Positions 7,664 through 16,427 of a DNA stretch of 64,000 nt are shown here, piece after piece. How positions within the stretch are numbered: the first letter of the stretch is position 1; every line of letters starts with the position of its first letter. The notes below the pieces were generated by a model. That model was not told the DNA's origin and did no database searches. It saw only the letters and a list, made by a program, of their open reading frames with translations. Origin of the DNA: Caballeronia telluris (GTDB lineage: Bacteria; Pseudomonadota; Gammaproteobacteria; Burkholderiales; Burkholderiaceae); NCBI RefSeq assembly GCF_001544495.1, contig NZ_FCNZ02000015.1:62001-126000 (forward strand), read 5' to 3'. The translations under genes were made by a program, and so were the position numbers.

Positions 7664-8589
7664 CGGTGCACGTCCCGATCCGCGCCGCCCTGCTCGTCTT
7701 TACCACGCTGACGCTCGCGTCAGCGTTCTCTTTCGCCGATGTGCCCGACGCGCAGGACGCCCAGCGCGTCCCGCCGCCTTACGCGGCGCCGGACAACCAG
7801 ATCCGCTTCGGCAACGCCGCGCTCTTTCGCAACCTGATTCCGTCGGCGACGCTCGAACAGCAGGCCGCGCAGGAATACGCGCAGATCCTGCGCGAGGCGG
7901 AGCACAACAAGACCCTGCTCGGCGACGACAACGCGCTCGTCAAGCGCACGCGCGACATCGTGAATCACGAGATTCCGTTCGCGCTGAAGTGGAACGACCG
8001 CTCGAAGCACTGGAAGTGGGAGATCAATGTCGTCAAGTCCAGCGAGATCCGCATGTATTGCCTGCCGGGCGGCAAGATCGTGATCTACAGCGGGTTGATC
8101 GACAAGCTGCGCCTGAACGACAACGAAATCGGCATGATGGCGGGCCACGAGATCGCTCACGCGCTGCGCGAGCATTCGCGCGAGCGGCTCGGACGCCAGC
8201 AGGCCGCGCAGCTGAGCGCGGGCACGGTGCCGCAGCTCTTCGGTTTCGTCGATCTCGGCTCGACCCAGTTGGGTATCGGCGAACAGTTGCTGGCGATGCG
8301 CTATTCGCCGGCGGACGAAACCGAAGCCGACGTGATCGGCAGCGAAATCGCGTCGCGTGCGGGCTACGATCCGCGCGCCGCCATCACGCTCTGGAACAAG
8401 ATCGACTCGGCGACGCGCCGCTCGGACAACGGCTTCATCTGGATGCATCCATACGGATCGGACCGCCGGCAGGATCTGTTCAAGCGCATGCCGGACATGA
8501 TGCCGCTGTACGCCAAGGCGGTCGGCAAGACGATCGACCAGTTGCCGAACTACGCGGGGCTCGGCCGCTTCAAGAAGACCGGCCGCTGA
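7660..8589 (+). CDS. Periplasmic M48-family zinc metalloprotease
   Basis: 309 residues. A signal peptide is visible at about 1-26 (hydrophobic stretch ending FSFA). The zinc site is HEIAH at residues 163-167, in GHEIAHALREHSRERLGRQQ, with the third ligand in ADETEADVIG. This is the Oma1/LoiP/BepA-like exported branch of M48, which handles misfolded or outer-membrane proteins; the precise role cannot be read from sequence. The ATG at 7660 overlaps the ampG stop (ATGA). A longer in-frame read from upstream is only the out-of-frame ampG region. It ends one base before the convergent xth stop, with no terminator between them. Confidence 0.88.
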   Translation: MTVHVPIRAALLVFTTLTLASAFSFADVPDAQDAQRVPPPYAAPDNQIRFGNAALFRNLIPSATLEQQAAQEYAQILREAEHNKTLLGDDNALVKRTRDIVNHEIPFALKWNDRSKHWKWEINVVKSSEIRMYCLPGGKIVIYSGLIDKLRLNDNEIGMMAGHEIAHALREHSRERLGRQQAAQLSAGTVPQLFGFVDLGSTQLGIGEQLLAMRYSPADETEADVIGSEIASRAGYDPRAAITLWNKIDSATRRSDNGFIWMHPYGSDRRQDLFKRMPDMMPLYAKAVGKTIDQLPNYAGLGRFKKTGR

Positions 8590-8590
8590 T

Positions 8591-9370
8591 TCACTTCTTC
8601 ACTGTCCAGTCGTAGTCCACGATCAGCGGCGCGTGGTCGCTGAACTTCACCTCGCGATACACCGATGTTGACTTCGCCGTCGCGGCGACTTCGGCCGTCG
8701 CGATCTGATAGTCGATGCGCCACCCGACGTTCTTCGCGTAGGCCTGTCCGCGATTGCTCCACCACGTGTACTGCTCGGGACGCGGGTCGAGCGTGCGAAA
8801 CACGTCGACGTAGCCGACATCGTCGAAGAGCTTCGTCAGCCATTCGCGCTCTTGCGGCAGGCAACCCGAGTTCTTCTGATTGCTCTTCCAGTTCTTGATG
8901 TCGATTTCCTTGTGGACGATGTTCACGTCGCCGCACAGGATCACTTCACGCTCCTTCGAGAGCGCCGCCAGATGCGGCATGAACTCGTCCATGAAGCGGT
9001 ACTTGGCTTGCTGGCGCTCGTCGCCGCTCGACCCCGACGGCACATAGACCGACACCACCGACAGCTTGCCGAACCGCGCTTCCACGTACCGCCCTTCCGG
9101 GTCGAACTCCTCGCTGCCGAAGCCGATGACCACCTCGTCCGGCTCGTGCCGCGTGTAGAGTCCGGCGCCGCTGTAGCCCTTCTTCACCGCGTGCTGGAAA
9201 TAGCCCTGAAAGCCGTGCGGCGCGAGGAACTCGGGCGTGAGATCGTCCTGCGAACACTTGATTTCCTGCACGCAGACGACGTCCGCGCCCTGCTCGCCGA
9301 ACCAGTCGAAGAAGCCTTTCCGGGCGGCCGAGCGGATGCCGTTCAGATTGGCGGTAATCACGCGAAGCAT
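8591..9370 (-). CDS. xth: Exodeoxyribonuclease III
   Basis: 259 residues, endonuclease/exonuclease/phosphatase fold. Acts at abasic sites and 3'-blocked ends in base-excision repair. Motifs: ITANLNGIRSAARKGFFDWF at the N-terminus, the catalytic Glu in VCVQEIKCSQDDL, CGDVNIVHKEIDIKNWK, and the C-terminal SDHAPLIVDYDW with the catalytic His. Length and ends match the Burkholderiaceae ExoIII family. It lies 31 bases downstream of the PPK2 gene on the same strand and probably shares its transcript. Confidence 0.95.
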   Translation of the reverse strand: MLRVITANLNGIRSAARKGFFDWFGEQGADVVCVQEIKCSQDDLTPEFLAPHGFQGYFQHAVKKGYSGAGLYTRHEPDEVVIGFGSEEFDPEGRYVEARFGKLSVVSVYVPSGSSGDERQQAKYRFMDEFMPHLAALSKEREVILCGDVNIVHKEIDIKNWKSNQKNSGCLPQEREWLTKLFDDVGYVDVFRTLDPRPEQYTWWSNRGQAYAKNVGWRIDYQIATAEVAATAKSTSVYREVKFSDHAPLIVDYDWTVKK

Positions 9371-9401
9371 AGTCCTTCCTTTTGTTTTGATGGATTGCGG
9401 T

Positions 9402-10241
9402 TCATTCGACCTTGATGCCCTTGAGCGATTCCTTCGCCGGCGGAAATTCGAGCTTCAGCGCCTGCAGCGTGCGCAGCAGCAGTTCCGCGACCATCACGTT
9501 GCGATGCGTCTTCGAGTTGCCCGGAATGATGTACCACGGCGCGTATTCAGTCGACGTCGCGCCGAGCGCCACCGAATACGCCTGCTGATAGTCGTCCCAT
9601 TGCTTGCGGGCTTCGAGGTCCGAGGCGTCGAACTTCCAGTGCTTGGTCGGATCGTCGATACGCGCTTGCAAGCGCGCGCGCTGCTCGTCCTTCGAGATGT
9701 GCAGGAAGCATTTGACGATGGTCGTGCCGCTGTCCGCGAGCAGCGCTTCGAATTCGCGGATGTGACGGTAGCGGCGCTCGCATTCGTCCTCGTCGATCAG
9801 CTTCAGCACGCGCGGCACGAGCACGTCTTCGTAGTGGCTGCGGTTGAATATGCAGAGCTCGCCCGCCATCGGCGCCTGCGCGTGGATGCGCCAGAGGAAA
9901 TCGTGCGCGGCTTCACGCTCGCTCGGCGCCTTGAACGGCACGATCCGCAGGCCCAGCGGATCGACCTCGTGAAAGACCGCGCGGATCGTCCCGTCCTTGC
10001 CGCTTGTATCCATACCCTGGAGCACGAGCAGCACGCGCTGACGCCGCTGCGCATGCAGCTTCTCCTGGAGTTCGTCGAGCGCGGCGCCGACCTCCGACAG
10101 CCGCATGCGATCCAGGTCCTTCGATCCCATTGAAAACGGCTTGGCGGAGCAATCGACCGACGTCAGGTCGAACGGTTTGAGCTTCTTGCCGCCGTCGAAG
10201 AACGGCACGCGGAAATCGTCGAGATCGGGTTTTTTTGCCAC
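9402..10241 (-). CDS. Polyphosphate kinase 2 family protein (PPK2)
   Basis: 279 residues from a GTG at 10241. PPK2 enzymes transfer phosphate between polyphosphate and nucleotides. Walker A is LVLQGMDTSGKDGTIR, the Walker B-like motif is FNRSHYEDVLVPRV, and the lid and C-terminal parts (DPTKHWKFDASDLEARKQWD, WYIIPGNSKTHRNVMV) match the single-domain class. Whether it prefers NMP, NDP or makes polyphosphate is not readable. The GTG start is chosen because GGAG sits seven bases upstream; an ATG at 10286 in frame lies inside the gatB terminator and would add 15 unlikely residues. The exonuclease III gene follows after 31 bases. Confidence 0.9.
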   Translation of the reverse strand: MAKKPDLDDFRVPFFDGGKKLKPFDLTSVDCSAKPFSMGSKDLDRMRLSEVGAALDELQEKLHAQRRQRVLLVLQGMDTSGKDGTIRAVFHEVDPLGLRIVPFKAPSEREAAHDFLWRIHAQAPMAGELCIFNRSHYEDVLVPRVLKLIDEDECERRYRHIREFEALLADSGTTIVKCFLHISKDEQRARLQARIDDPTKHWKFDASDLEARKQWDDYQQAYSVALGATSTEYAPWYIIPGNSKTHRNVMVAELLLRTLQALKLEFPPAKESLKGIKVE

Positions 10242-10251
10242 ATCGCGCTCC

Positions 10252-10295
10252 AAAAGGAAACGGGCTGCTGCCAAGCTAGACGGCAACAGCCCGTT
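10252..10295 (-). terminator. Rho-independent terminator after gatB
   Basis: Stem 10259-10272 with 10282-10295 (AACGGGCTG...CAGCCCGTT plus four inner pairs and one mismatch). Read on the minus strand it is followed by TTTCCTTTT. It lies 22 bases past the gatB stop and just upstream of the PPK2 ribosome site, so it separates the two units. Confidence 0.8.
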
Positions 10296-10316
10296 CGTTA
10301 CACGCTCAGAAGGCTA

Positions 10317-11792
10317 TCAGGATAGTTTCTTCTTCAAAAGGTCGTTGACCTGCTGCGGATTCGCACGGCCCTTGGTCGCTTTCATGGCCTGGCCGATGAG
10401 CGCGTTGAACGCCTTTTCCTTGCCCGCGCGGAATTCCTCGACCGACTTCTGGTTCGCCGCGAGCACCTCGTCGATGATCGCTTCCAGCGCGCCGGTGTCC
10501 GAAATCTGCTTGAGGCCCTTCGCTTCGATGATGCGATCGGCAGCGGCTTCGTCTGTAGCCTTTTCTTCCCAGATCGCCTGGAAAATGTCCTTCCCGATCT
10601 TGTTGGAGATGGTGCCGTCCGCGATGCGCTGGACGATCAGCGCGAGCTGCGCGGCGGAAACCGGCGACTGCGCGATGTCGAGCGATTCGCGGTTCAATTG
10701 CGCGGAAACATCGCCCATCAGCCAGTTCGCCGCGACCTTCGCCTGCGCCGCGCCGGCCTTCTGGACGAGCGCTTCGTAGTAGGCGGCCATCGCCTTCGAC
10801 GACGTAAGCCCCGCCGCGTCATAGCGCGTGAGACCGTACTGCTCGACGAAACGCGTCTGCATCGCTTCCGGCAACTCGGGCATCGCGCTCTTCACGAGGT
10901 TCACCCAGTCGTGATCGATGACGAGCGGCATCAGGTCGGGATCGGGGAAATAGCGGTAATCGTGCGCGTCTTCCTTGCTGCGCATCGAACGCGTTTCGCG
11001 CTTGTCCGGGTCGTAGAGACGCGTTTCCTGCACGACGGTGCCGCCGTCCTCGATCAATTCGATCTGGCGGCGCACTTCGTACTGAATCGCTTCTTCGAGA
11101 AAGCGGAACGAGTTGAGATTCTTGATCTCGGCGCGCGTGCCGAATTCCACCTGCCCGACCGGCCGCACGGAGACGTTCGCGTCGCAGCGGAACGAGCCTT
11201 CCTGCATGTTGCCGTCGCAGATGCCGAGCCACATCACGAGCCCGTGCAGCGCCTTCGCATACGCGACCGCCTCGGCGGCGGAACGCATTTCCGGCTCCGT
11301 GACGATTTCGAGCAGCGGCGTGCCGGCGCGGTTCAGGTCGATGCCGGTCATGTTCGCGAAGTCTTCATGCAGCGACTTGCCGGCGTCTTCTTCGAGGTGC
11401 GCGCGCGTCAGGTTGACGGTCTTTTCGTACGCGTCCTTGCCGGTCTTTTCGTTGGCCGGAACCTGGATCGTCAGCGTGCCGCCCTGCACGACGGGAATCT
11501 CGTACTGGCTGATCTGATAGCCCTTCGGCAGATCGGGATAAAAGTAGTTCTTGCGCGCGAAGACGCTGCGCGGCGCGATATGCGCGCCGATCGCGAGGCC
11601 GAAGCGGATCGCGCGCTCCACGGCGCCGCGGTTCGCCACGGGCAGCACGCCCGGCAACGCGAGATCGACGGGGCACGCCTGCGAGTTCGGCGCAGCGCCG
11701 AACTCGGTTGCCGCGCCCGAGAAAATCTTGGAGACGGTCGACAACTGCGCGTGCGTCTCGAGACCAATTACGACTTCCCACTGCATGCTCAT
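10317..11792 (-). CDS. gatB: Asp/Glu-tRNA(Asn/Gln) amidotransferase subunit B
   Basis: 491 residues. GatB binds the mischarged Glu-tRNA(Gln) or Asp-tRNA(Asn) and activates it for amidation in the GatCAB complex. The cradle domain begins MSMQWEVVIGLETHAQLSTV; LPKGYQISQYEIPVVQGG and QEGSFRCDANVSVRP are family hallmarks; the C-terminal helical and YqeY-like tail ends LLKKKLS. The ATG at 11792 overlaps the gatA stop (ATGA), which favours it over the ATG two codons later. A terminator follows. Because of a chance lack of stops, the same frame stays open upstream through gatA, but that part is not protein-like. Confidence 0.96.
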   Translation of the reverse strand: MSMQWEVVIGLETHAQLSTVSKIFSGAATEFGAAPNSQACPVDLALPGVLPVANRGAVERAIRFGLAIGAHIAPRSVFARKNYFYPDLPKGYQISQYEIPVVQGGTLTIQVPANEKTGKDAYEKTVNLTRAHLEEDAGKSLHEDFANMTGIDLNRAGTPLLEIVTEPEMRSAAEAVAYAKALHGLVMWLGICDGNMQEGSFRCDANVSVRPVGQVEFGTRAEIKNLNSFRFLEEAIQYEVRRQIELIEDGGTVVQETRLYDPDKRETRSMRSKEDAHDYRYFPDPDLMPLVIDHDWVNLVKSAMPELPEAMQTRFVEQYGLTRYDAAGLTSSKAMAAYYEALVQKAGAAQAKVAANWLMGDVSAQLNRESLDIAQSPVSAAQLALIVQRIADGTISNKIGKDIFQAIWEEKATDEAAADRIIEAKGLKQISDTGALEAIIDEVLAANQKSVEEFRAGKEKAFNALIGQAMKATKGRANPQQVNDLLKKKLS

Positions 11793-13285
11793 ACCCCCGC
11801 CGGTGCCGATGGTGACTTCTGATGCCAGTCGGTCGCGCGCTGGAACGCGTCGGCGACCTGGAGCATCCGGGCTTCGTTGAAATAGTTGCCGACGATCTGC
11901 AAGCCGACCGGCCGTTGTGCATTCACGCCGGCGCCGAAGCCGCACGGAATGCTCATGCCGGGCAGCCCCGCGAGGCTCGTCGACAGCGTGTAGATATCGG
12001 CGAGATACATCTGGACCGGATCGTCGGCCTTCTCGCCGAGATTCCACGCGACCGTCGGCGCGACCGGTCCCATGATGACGTCGCAATGGCTGAACGCTTC
12101 CTGGAAATCGCGCGCGATGATGCGGCGGATCTTCTGCGCCTGCAGGTAATACGCGTCGTAGTAGCCGTGCGAGAGCACATACGTGCCGACCAGAATCCGG
12201 CGCTTCACTTCCGGGCCGAAGCCTTCCGCGCGCGACTTCTTGTACATGTCGAGCAGATCGCCGTACTGCGCCGCGCGATGGCCGTAGCGCACGCCGTCGA
12301 AACGCGACAGATTCGACGACGCCTCCGCCGGCGCGATCACGTAGTACACAGGAATCGACAGCTCGGTCTTCGGCAGCGACACCTCGACGAGCGTCGCGCC
12401 GAGCGCTTCGTATTGCTTCAACGCAGCGTCGATGGCGGCGCGCACGTCGTCGGCGAGACCCGCGCCGAAGTACTCCTTCGGCATGCCGATGCGCAGACCG
12501 GCGAGCGGTTTCGCCGCATCGTCGCCCGACCAGTGCTGGCCGAGATAGCGCGTGTAGTCTTCGTCGTCGCGTTGCAGGCTGGTGGAATCGCGCTCGTCGA
12601 ACGAGGCGATCGCGTTGAGGAGCGTCGCGCAATCGGCGGCGGTCTGCGCCATCGGGCCGCCCTGATCCAGCGACGACGCGAACGCGATCATCCCGTAGCG
12701 CGAGACGCGGCCGTAAGTCGGCTTGATGCCGGTGATGCCGGTAAACGACGCGGGCTGGCGAATCGAGCCGCCGGTGTCGGTGCCGGTCGCGGCGGGCGCG
12801 AGACGCGCAGCGACCGCCGCGGCCGATCCGCCCGACGAGCCACCCGGCACGGCCTTCAGGTCCCACGGGTTCTTTACCGCGCCGAAATACGAATTCTCGT
12901 TGGACGAACCCATCGCGAATTCGTCCATGTTGGTCTTGCCGAGGCAGACCATGCCCGCCTGATTCAAGCGATCGACGACGGTCGCATCGAACGGGCTCGC
13001 GTAGTGTTCGAGCATCTTCGAACCGGCCGTCGACGCCCAGCCGCGCGTGACGAACACGTCCTTGTGCGCGATCGGCAGGCCGGTGAGCGGGCCGGCGTCG
13101 CCCTTCGCGAGACGCTCGTCGGCGGCTTTCGCCTGGAGGAGTGTGAGATCGCGATCGACGCCGATGAACGCGTTCAGCTCCTTCGCGGCCTCGATGCGCT
13201 GCAGGTACAGCTGCGCGAGTTCGACGGCGGAGATTTCCTTCGCGTCGAGCGCCGCGCGCAGTTCGGTCAAACTTTTCTGATGCAT
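11789..13285 (-). CDS. gatA: Asp/Glu-tRNA(Asn/Gln) amidotransferase subunit A
   Basis: 498 residues, amidase-signature family. Frees ammonia from glutamine for GatB. The Ser-cisSer-Lys triad is visible: Lys in PIAHKDVFVTRG, the glycine/serine-rich GGSSGGSAAAVAARL, and the nucleophile region GTDTGGSIRQPASFTG. The C-terminus (LPGMSIPCGF, LQIVGNYFNEARML) is typical. Order on the minus strand is gatC, gatA, gatB. A 97-base gap separates it from gatC, and the stop overlaps the gatB start. Confidence 0.97.
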   Translation of the reverse strand: MHQKSLTELRAALDAKEISAVELAQLYLQRIEAAKELNAFIGVDRDLTLLQAKAADERLAKGDAGPLTGLPIAHKDVFVTRGWASTAGSKMLEHYASPFDATVVDRLNQAGMVCLGKTNMDEFAMGSSNENSYFGAVKNPWDLKAVPGGSSGGSAAAVAARLAPAATGTDTGGSIRQPASFTGITGIKPTYGRVSRYGMIAFASSLDQGGPMAQTAADCATLLNAIASFDERDSTSLQRDDEDYTRYLGQHWSGDDAAKPLAGLRIGMPKEYFGAGLADDVRAAIDAALKQYEALGATLVEVSLPKTELSIPVYYVIAPAEASSNLSRFDGVRYGHRAAQYGDLLDMYKKSRAEGFGPEVKRRILVGTYVLSHGYYDAYYLQAQKIRRIIARDFQEAFSHCDVIMGPVAPTVAWNLGEKADDPVQMYLADIYTLSTSLAGLPGMSIPCGFGAGVNAQRPVGLQIVGNYFNEARMLQVADAFQRATDWHQKSPSAPAGV

Positions 13286-13382
13286 TGCAATTTCCTGATG
13301 GGCGCAGCGCCGTTTTCGGCGCGCACCGTGACTTGTCTCGTGATCGGTGTTGCAACCTGAGCAGCCGTCGCGACGACCGCGT

Positions 13383-13682
13383 CTATTCGATCACTTTCGG
13401 CACGAGATAGAGCCCGTCTTGCACGGCGGGCGCGGAACGCTGGAACTCTTCGCGGTTTACGTGCTCTGTAACAGCGTCGCGGCGCAGACGCAGCGCGACC
13501 TCTTCGATCTGCTCGATCGGATGCGCGAGCGGCTCGATGCCGGTGGTATCGACGGCCTGCATCTGCTCGACGAGGCCGAAGAAATCGTTCAGGCGCGCGA
13601 GCGTCGGCTCGGCCTCCTGCTCGGGCAATTCGAGGCGCGCGAGGTGCGCAATGCGTTTTACATCGGTCAGGGTCAAAGACAT
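13383..13682 (-). CDS. gatC: Asp/Glu-tRNA(Asn/Gln) amidotransferase subunit C
   Basis: 99 residues from the ATG at 13682 (MSLTLTDVKRIAHLARLELP). GatC is the small subunit that wraps around and stabilises GatA. The pattern VKRIAHLARLEL, then LNDFFGLVEQMQAVDT and IEPLAHP, is the full family signature. A GTG ten codons upstream is in frame but not conserved. First gene of the gatCAB unit, divergent from mreB across 385 bases. Confidence 0.95.
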   Translation of the reverse strand: MSLTLTDVKRIAHLARLELPEQEAEPTLARLNDFFGLVEQMQAVDTTGIEPLAHPIEQIEEVALRLRRDAVTEHVNREEFQRSAPAVQDGLYLVPKVIE

Positions 13683-14067
13683 TCGATCACCGGAGAAAGC
13701 TTGAACTGTCACGAAAGCGAAAACATTCGACGCGACAGGGAGTTACGTGACGCAGCGGAGCCATCGAGGAGACCACGAAAACGGGCCTGATGAAGGCAAA
13801 AAGTACCGTCCAATTCCTATAGATACTCCAAAATTATAAGGTATCATTACGCGTTCCAACCAAATCCGGATCGAGCAGCCAGCAAGGTTCTCCCGAAATC
13901 AACTTTCGCGAGAAACGTTTGCGAGGCTTGTCCCTTTCCCCCGGTAGATTTCTTCGCAGTTTTGCATTTCGCGGCGACATCCTTCGCTGCCTGCAAGCTG
14001 TTATTTTTCCGCTGCCGTCCCAGGCGCTCGAAGCGAGGCACGGCTCCCAGCGAGACAGGATTTTTGA
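13683..14067. promoter_or_regulatory. Divergent gatC / mreB intergenic region
   Basis: 385 bases without a gene. An AT-rich patch lies at 13812-13848. On the minus strand it contains a perfect TATAAT (13833-13838) with a TTGG-type -35 about 15-17 bases upstream, a good candidate for the gatC promoter with a leader of about 145 bases. On the plus strand TATAAG (13835-13840) and TATCAT (13842-13847) are possible -10 boxes for mreB but lack a clear -35. The rest, 13850-14067, shows no convincing ORF; it would be a long mreB leader. Confidence 0.5.
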
Positions 14068-15111
14068 ATGTTCGGTTTTTTGCGCAGCTACTTTTCCAAC
14101 GACCTGGCGATTGATCTCGGTACCGCCAACACGCTGATCTACATGCGCGGCAAGGGCATCGTCCTCGATGAGCCTTCAGTGGTATCCATCCGCCAGGAAG
14201 GCGGCCCGAACGGCAAGAAGACGATTCAGGCCGTCGGCAAGGAAGCAAAACAGATGCTCGGCAAGGTGCCGGGCAACATCGAGGCGATCCGCCCGATGAA
14301 GGACGGCGTGATCGCCGACTTCACCGTCACCGAGCAGATGATCAAGCAGTTCATCAAGACGGCGCACGAATCGCGGATGTTCTCGCCTTCGCCGCGCATC
14401 ATCATCTGCGTGCCGTGCGGTTCCACCCAGGTCGAGCGTCGCGCGATCAAGGAAGCCGCGCACGGCGCCGGCGCCTCGCAGGTCTATCTGATCGAAGAGC
14501 CGATGGCGGCCGCGATCGGCGCGGGCCTGCCGGTGTCGGAAGCAACCGGCTCGATGGTCGTCGACATCGGCGGCGGCACGACGGAAGTCGGCGTGATCTC
14601 GCTCGGCGGCATCGTGTACAAGGGCTCGGTGCGCGTGGGCGGCGACAAGTTCGACGAAGCCATCGTCAACTACATCCGCCGCAACTACGGCATGCTGATC
14701 GGCGAGCAGACGGCCGAAGCCATCAAGAAGGAAATCGGTTCGGCGTTCCCCGGCTCCGAAGTCAAGGAGATGGAAGTCAAGGGCCGTAACCTCTCCGAAG
14801 GCATTCCGCGCAGCTTCACCATTTCGAGCAATGAAATTCTCGAAGCGCTGACCGATCCGCTGAACCAGATCGTGTCGTCGGTGAAGATCGCGCTCGAACA
14901 GACGCCGCCGGAACTCGGCGCCGACATCGCCGAACGCGGCATGATGCTGACGGGCGGCGGCGCGCTCCTGCGCGACCTCGACCGTCTGCTCGCGGAAGAA
15001 ACCGGTCTGCCGGTGCTCGTCGCCGAAGATCCGCTGACGTGCGTCGTGCGTGGATCGGGCATGGCGCTCGAGCGCATGGACAAGCTCGGCAGCATCTTCT
15101 CCTACGAGTAA
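14068..15111 (+). CDS. mreB: Rod shape-determining actin homologue MreB
   Basis: 347 residues. Bacterial actin that forms membrane-bound filaments and steers the elongation machinery. Nucleotide-binding motifs: DLGTANTLIYMRG (phosphate 1), VVDIGGGTTEVGVIS (phosphate 2) and GMMLTGGGALLRDLD (adenosine). The N-terminus MFGFLRSYFSND can form the amphipathic membrane helix known for gram-negative MreB. First gene of mreB-mreC-mreD-mrdA-rodA. A 188-base gap with a strong hairpin separates it from mreC, which could lower mreC expression relative to mreB. Confidence 0.98.
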   Translation: MFGFLRSYFSNDLAIDLGTANTLIYMRGKGIVLDEPSVVSIRQEGGPNGKKTIQAVGKEAKQMLGKVPGNIEAIRPMKDGVIADFTVTEQMIKQFIKTAHESRMFSPSPRIIICVPCGSTQVERRAIKEAAHGAGASQVYLIEEPMAAAIGAGLPVSEATGSMVVDIGGGTTEVGVISLGGIVYKGSVRVGGDKFDEAIVNYIRRNYGMLIGEQTAEAIKKEIGSAFPGSEVKEMEVKGRNLSEGIPRSFTISSNEILEALTDPLNQIVSSVKIALEQTPPELGADIAERGMMLTGGGALLRDLDRLLAEETGLPVLVAEDPLTCVVRGSGMALERMDKLGSIFSYE

Positions 15112-15191
15112 AGTCGACGGGGCGTCCGGGTTGATTCCTTCCGCGCGCGCCCCGACGAATCGACGCAGCATCCGCGTCACGCGACGCTCGC

Positions 15192-15216
15192 ACGGCCCGG
15201 CACTCGTCCGGGCCGT
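15192..15216 (+). other. GC-rich hairpin between mreB and mreC
   Basis: Perfect nine-base inverted repeat ACGGCCCGG / CCGGGCCGT with a seven-base loop, 80 bases after the mreB stop and 83 before the mreC start. No T run follows, so it is not a classic terminator; it may stabilise the mreB message or act as a pause or processing site. Confidence 0.55.
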
Positions 15217-15299
15217 TGTCGAAACAGCGTAGGGCAGGCCGGACCACAAGTCCGTCACCTGCAGCATCGATCCAACCGCTCACGCCCTCGGCGCCGACC

Positions 15300-16427
15300 A
15301 TGGAATACAGTCCGCCGCCACTTTTCAAGCAAGGCCCGTCTGCGCTCGCGCGGCTGATCTTCTTCGTGGTGCTCGCACTCGCGCTGCTCATCTCCGATGC
15401 CCGCTTCAACACGCTCGAAATCGTCCGGGGCGTGCTTGGCGCGGGCCTTTATCCTTTGCAGCGCGCCGCGCTCGTGCCGCGCGACATCTTCATGGGCGCG
15501 ACCGATCTCGCGATCACCAGCGCGACTTTGCGCAGCGAGAACCAGAAGCTCGCCGACAAGAACCTCGGGCTTTCCATCAAGGCCGGCGACGCCGAGCAGT
15601 TGAACATCGAGAACACGCACCTGCGGGCGCTCTTGCAGTTGCAGTCGCGCGCCACGACGCAGACCACGCCCGCCGAAGTCCAGTACGACACGCGCGATCC
15701 GTTCACGCAGAAAGTCGTGATCGGCAAGGGCGCGCAACAGGGCATCCAGGACGGCGCGCCGGTGGTCAACGAAGACGGCGTGATCGGTCAGGTCACGCGC
15801 GTGTTCCCGCTGCAGTCGGAAGTCACGCTGCTTTCGGACAAAGACCAGGCAGTGCCGGTCCAGATCGTGCGTACAGGGCTGCGCAGCGTGATCTACGGCA
15901 CGCCGAAGGGCGATACGCTCGATCTGCGCTTCGTGCCGATCAGCGCCGACGTCCAGGCGGGCGACCAGTTAGTGACGAGCGGTCTCGATGGCATCTATCC
16001 GCCGGGGCTGGCCGTGGCGAAGGTCGTGCGCGTCGACAAGCAAGCCGATACGGCGTTTGCGCGCGTCGTGTGCCTGCCGGTGGCGCCCGTGCGTGGCGCG
16101 CGCCAGTTGCTCGTGCTGCACTACAACGTGAACGTCCCGCCGAATCCGGTTGAAGTCGAAGCGGCTGCGGCGGCGGCCGCCGCCAAGGAAGCCAAGGGCA
16201 AAAAGGGCAAGGCATCGAAGGCCGCGGCGCCTGCGCCGGGAAGCGCGACGTCGGCGGCGGCTCCCGCCGGCCCGGCCTCCGCTGCCGCGGCGCCCGCAGC
16301 CGCGGGGAAGCCCGCCACGCCCGCGTCCGCGACATCTGCCGCGCCCGCCAAGCCCGCCTCCGCGCCCACGCCGCACAAGAGCAGAAAAGCCCACTTGCCG
16401 CGCGCCGCATCGGGAGTCGCGCAATGA
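15300..16427 (+). CDS. mreC: Rod shape-determining protein MreC with long Ala/Pro/Lys tail
   Basis: 375 residues from the ATG at 15300 (MEYSPPPLFKQGPSALARLI). A bitopic inner-membrane protein: one transmembrane helix (about 17-37), a coiled coil (about 65-110, SENQKLADKNLGLSIKAGDA), then the periplasmic beta domain with DGAPVVNEDGVIGQV and LLSDKDQAVPVQI. MreC links MreB and MreD to PBP2. From about residue 280 the protein becomes a low-complexity tail of nearly 100 residues rich in Ala, Pro, Ser and Lys, absent from E. coli MreC. The frame is open further upstream to 15216 but that stretch is not conserved. The stop overlaps mreD (ATGA). Confidence 0.93.
   Translation: MEYSPPPLFKQGPSALARLIFFVVLALALLISDARFNTLEIVRGVLGAGLYPLQRAALVPRDIFMGATDLAITSATLRSENQKLADKNLGLSIKAGDAEQLNIENTHLRALLQLQSRATTQTTPAEVQYDTRDPFTQKVVIGKGAQQGIQDGAPVVNEDGVIGQVTRVFPLQSEVTLLSDKDQAVPVQIVRTGLRSVIYGTPKGDTLDLRFVPISADVQAGDQLVTSGLDGIYPPGLAVAKVVRVDKQADTAFARVVCLPVAPVRGARQLLVLHYNVNVPPNPVEVEAAAAAAAAKEAKGKKGKASKAAAPAPGSATSAAAPAGPASAAAAPAAAGKPATPASATSAAPAKPASAPTPHKSRKAHLPRAASGVAQ

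Noticed and set aside
6529..8589. A 686-codon open frame ending in the M48 protease
   Set aside because: The part before 7660 is ampG out of frame; the true start is the ATG overlapping the ampG stop, followed by a signal peptide.
10242..10286. An earlier ATG start for the PPK2 gene
   Set aside because: It falls inside the gatB terminator stem; the GTG at 10241 has a proper GGAG seven bases upstream.
10317..13355. A 1012-codon open frame on the minus strand through gatB and the gatA region
   Set aside because: Only the gatB part is protein-like; upstream of 11792 the frame reads gatA out of register and is Arg-rich. High GC content keeps it free of stops.
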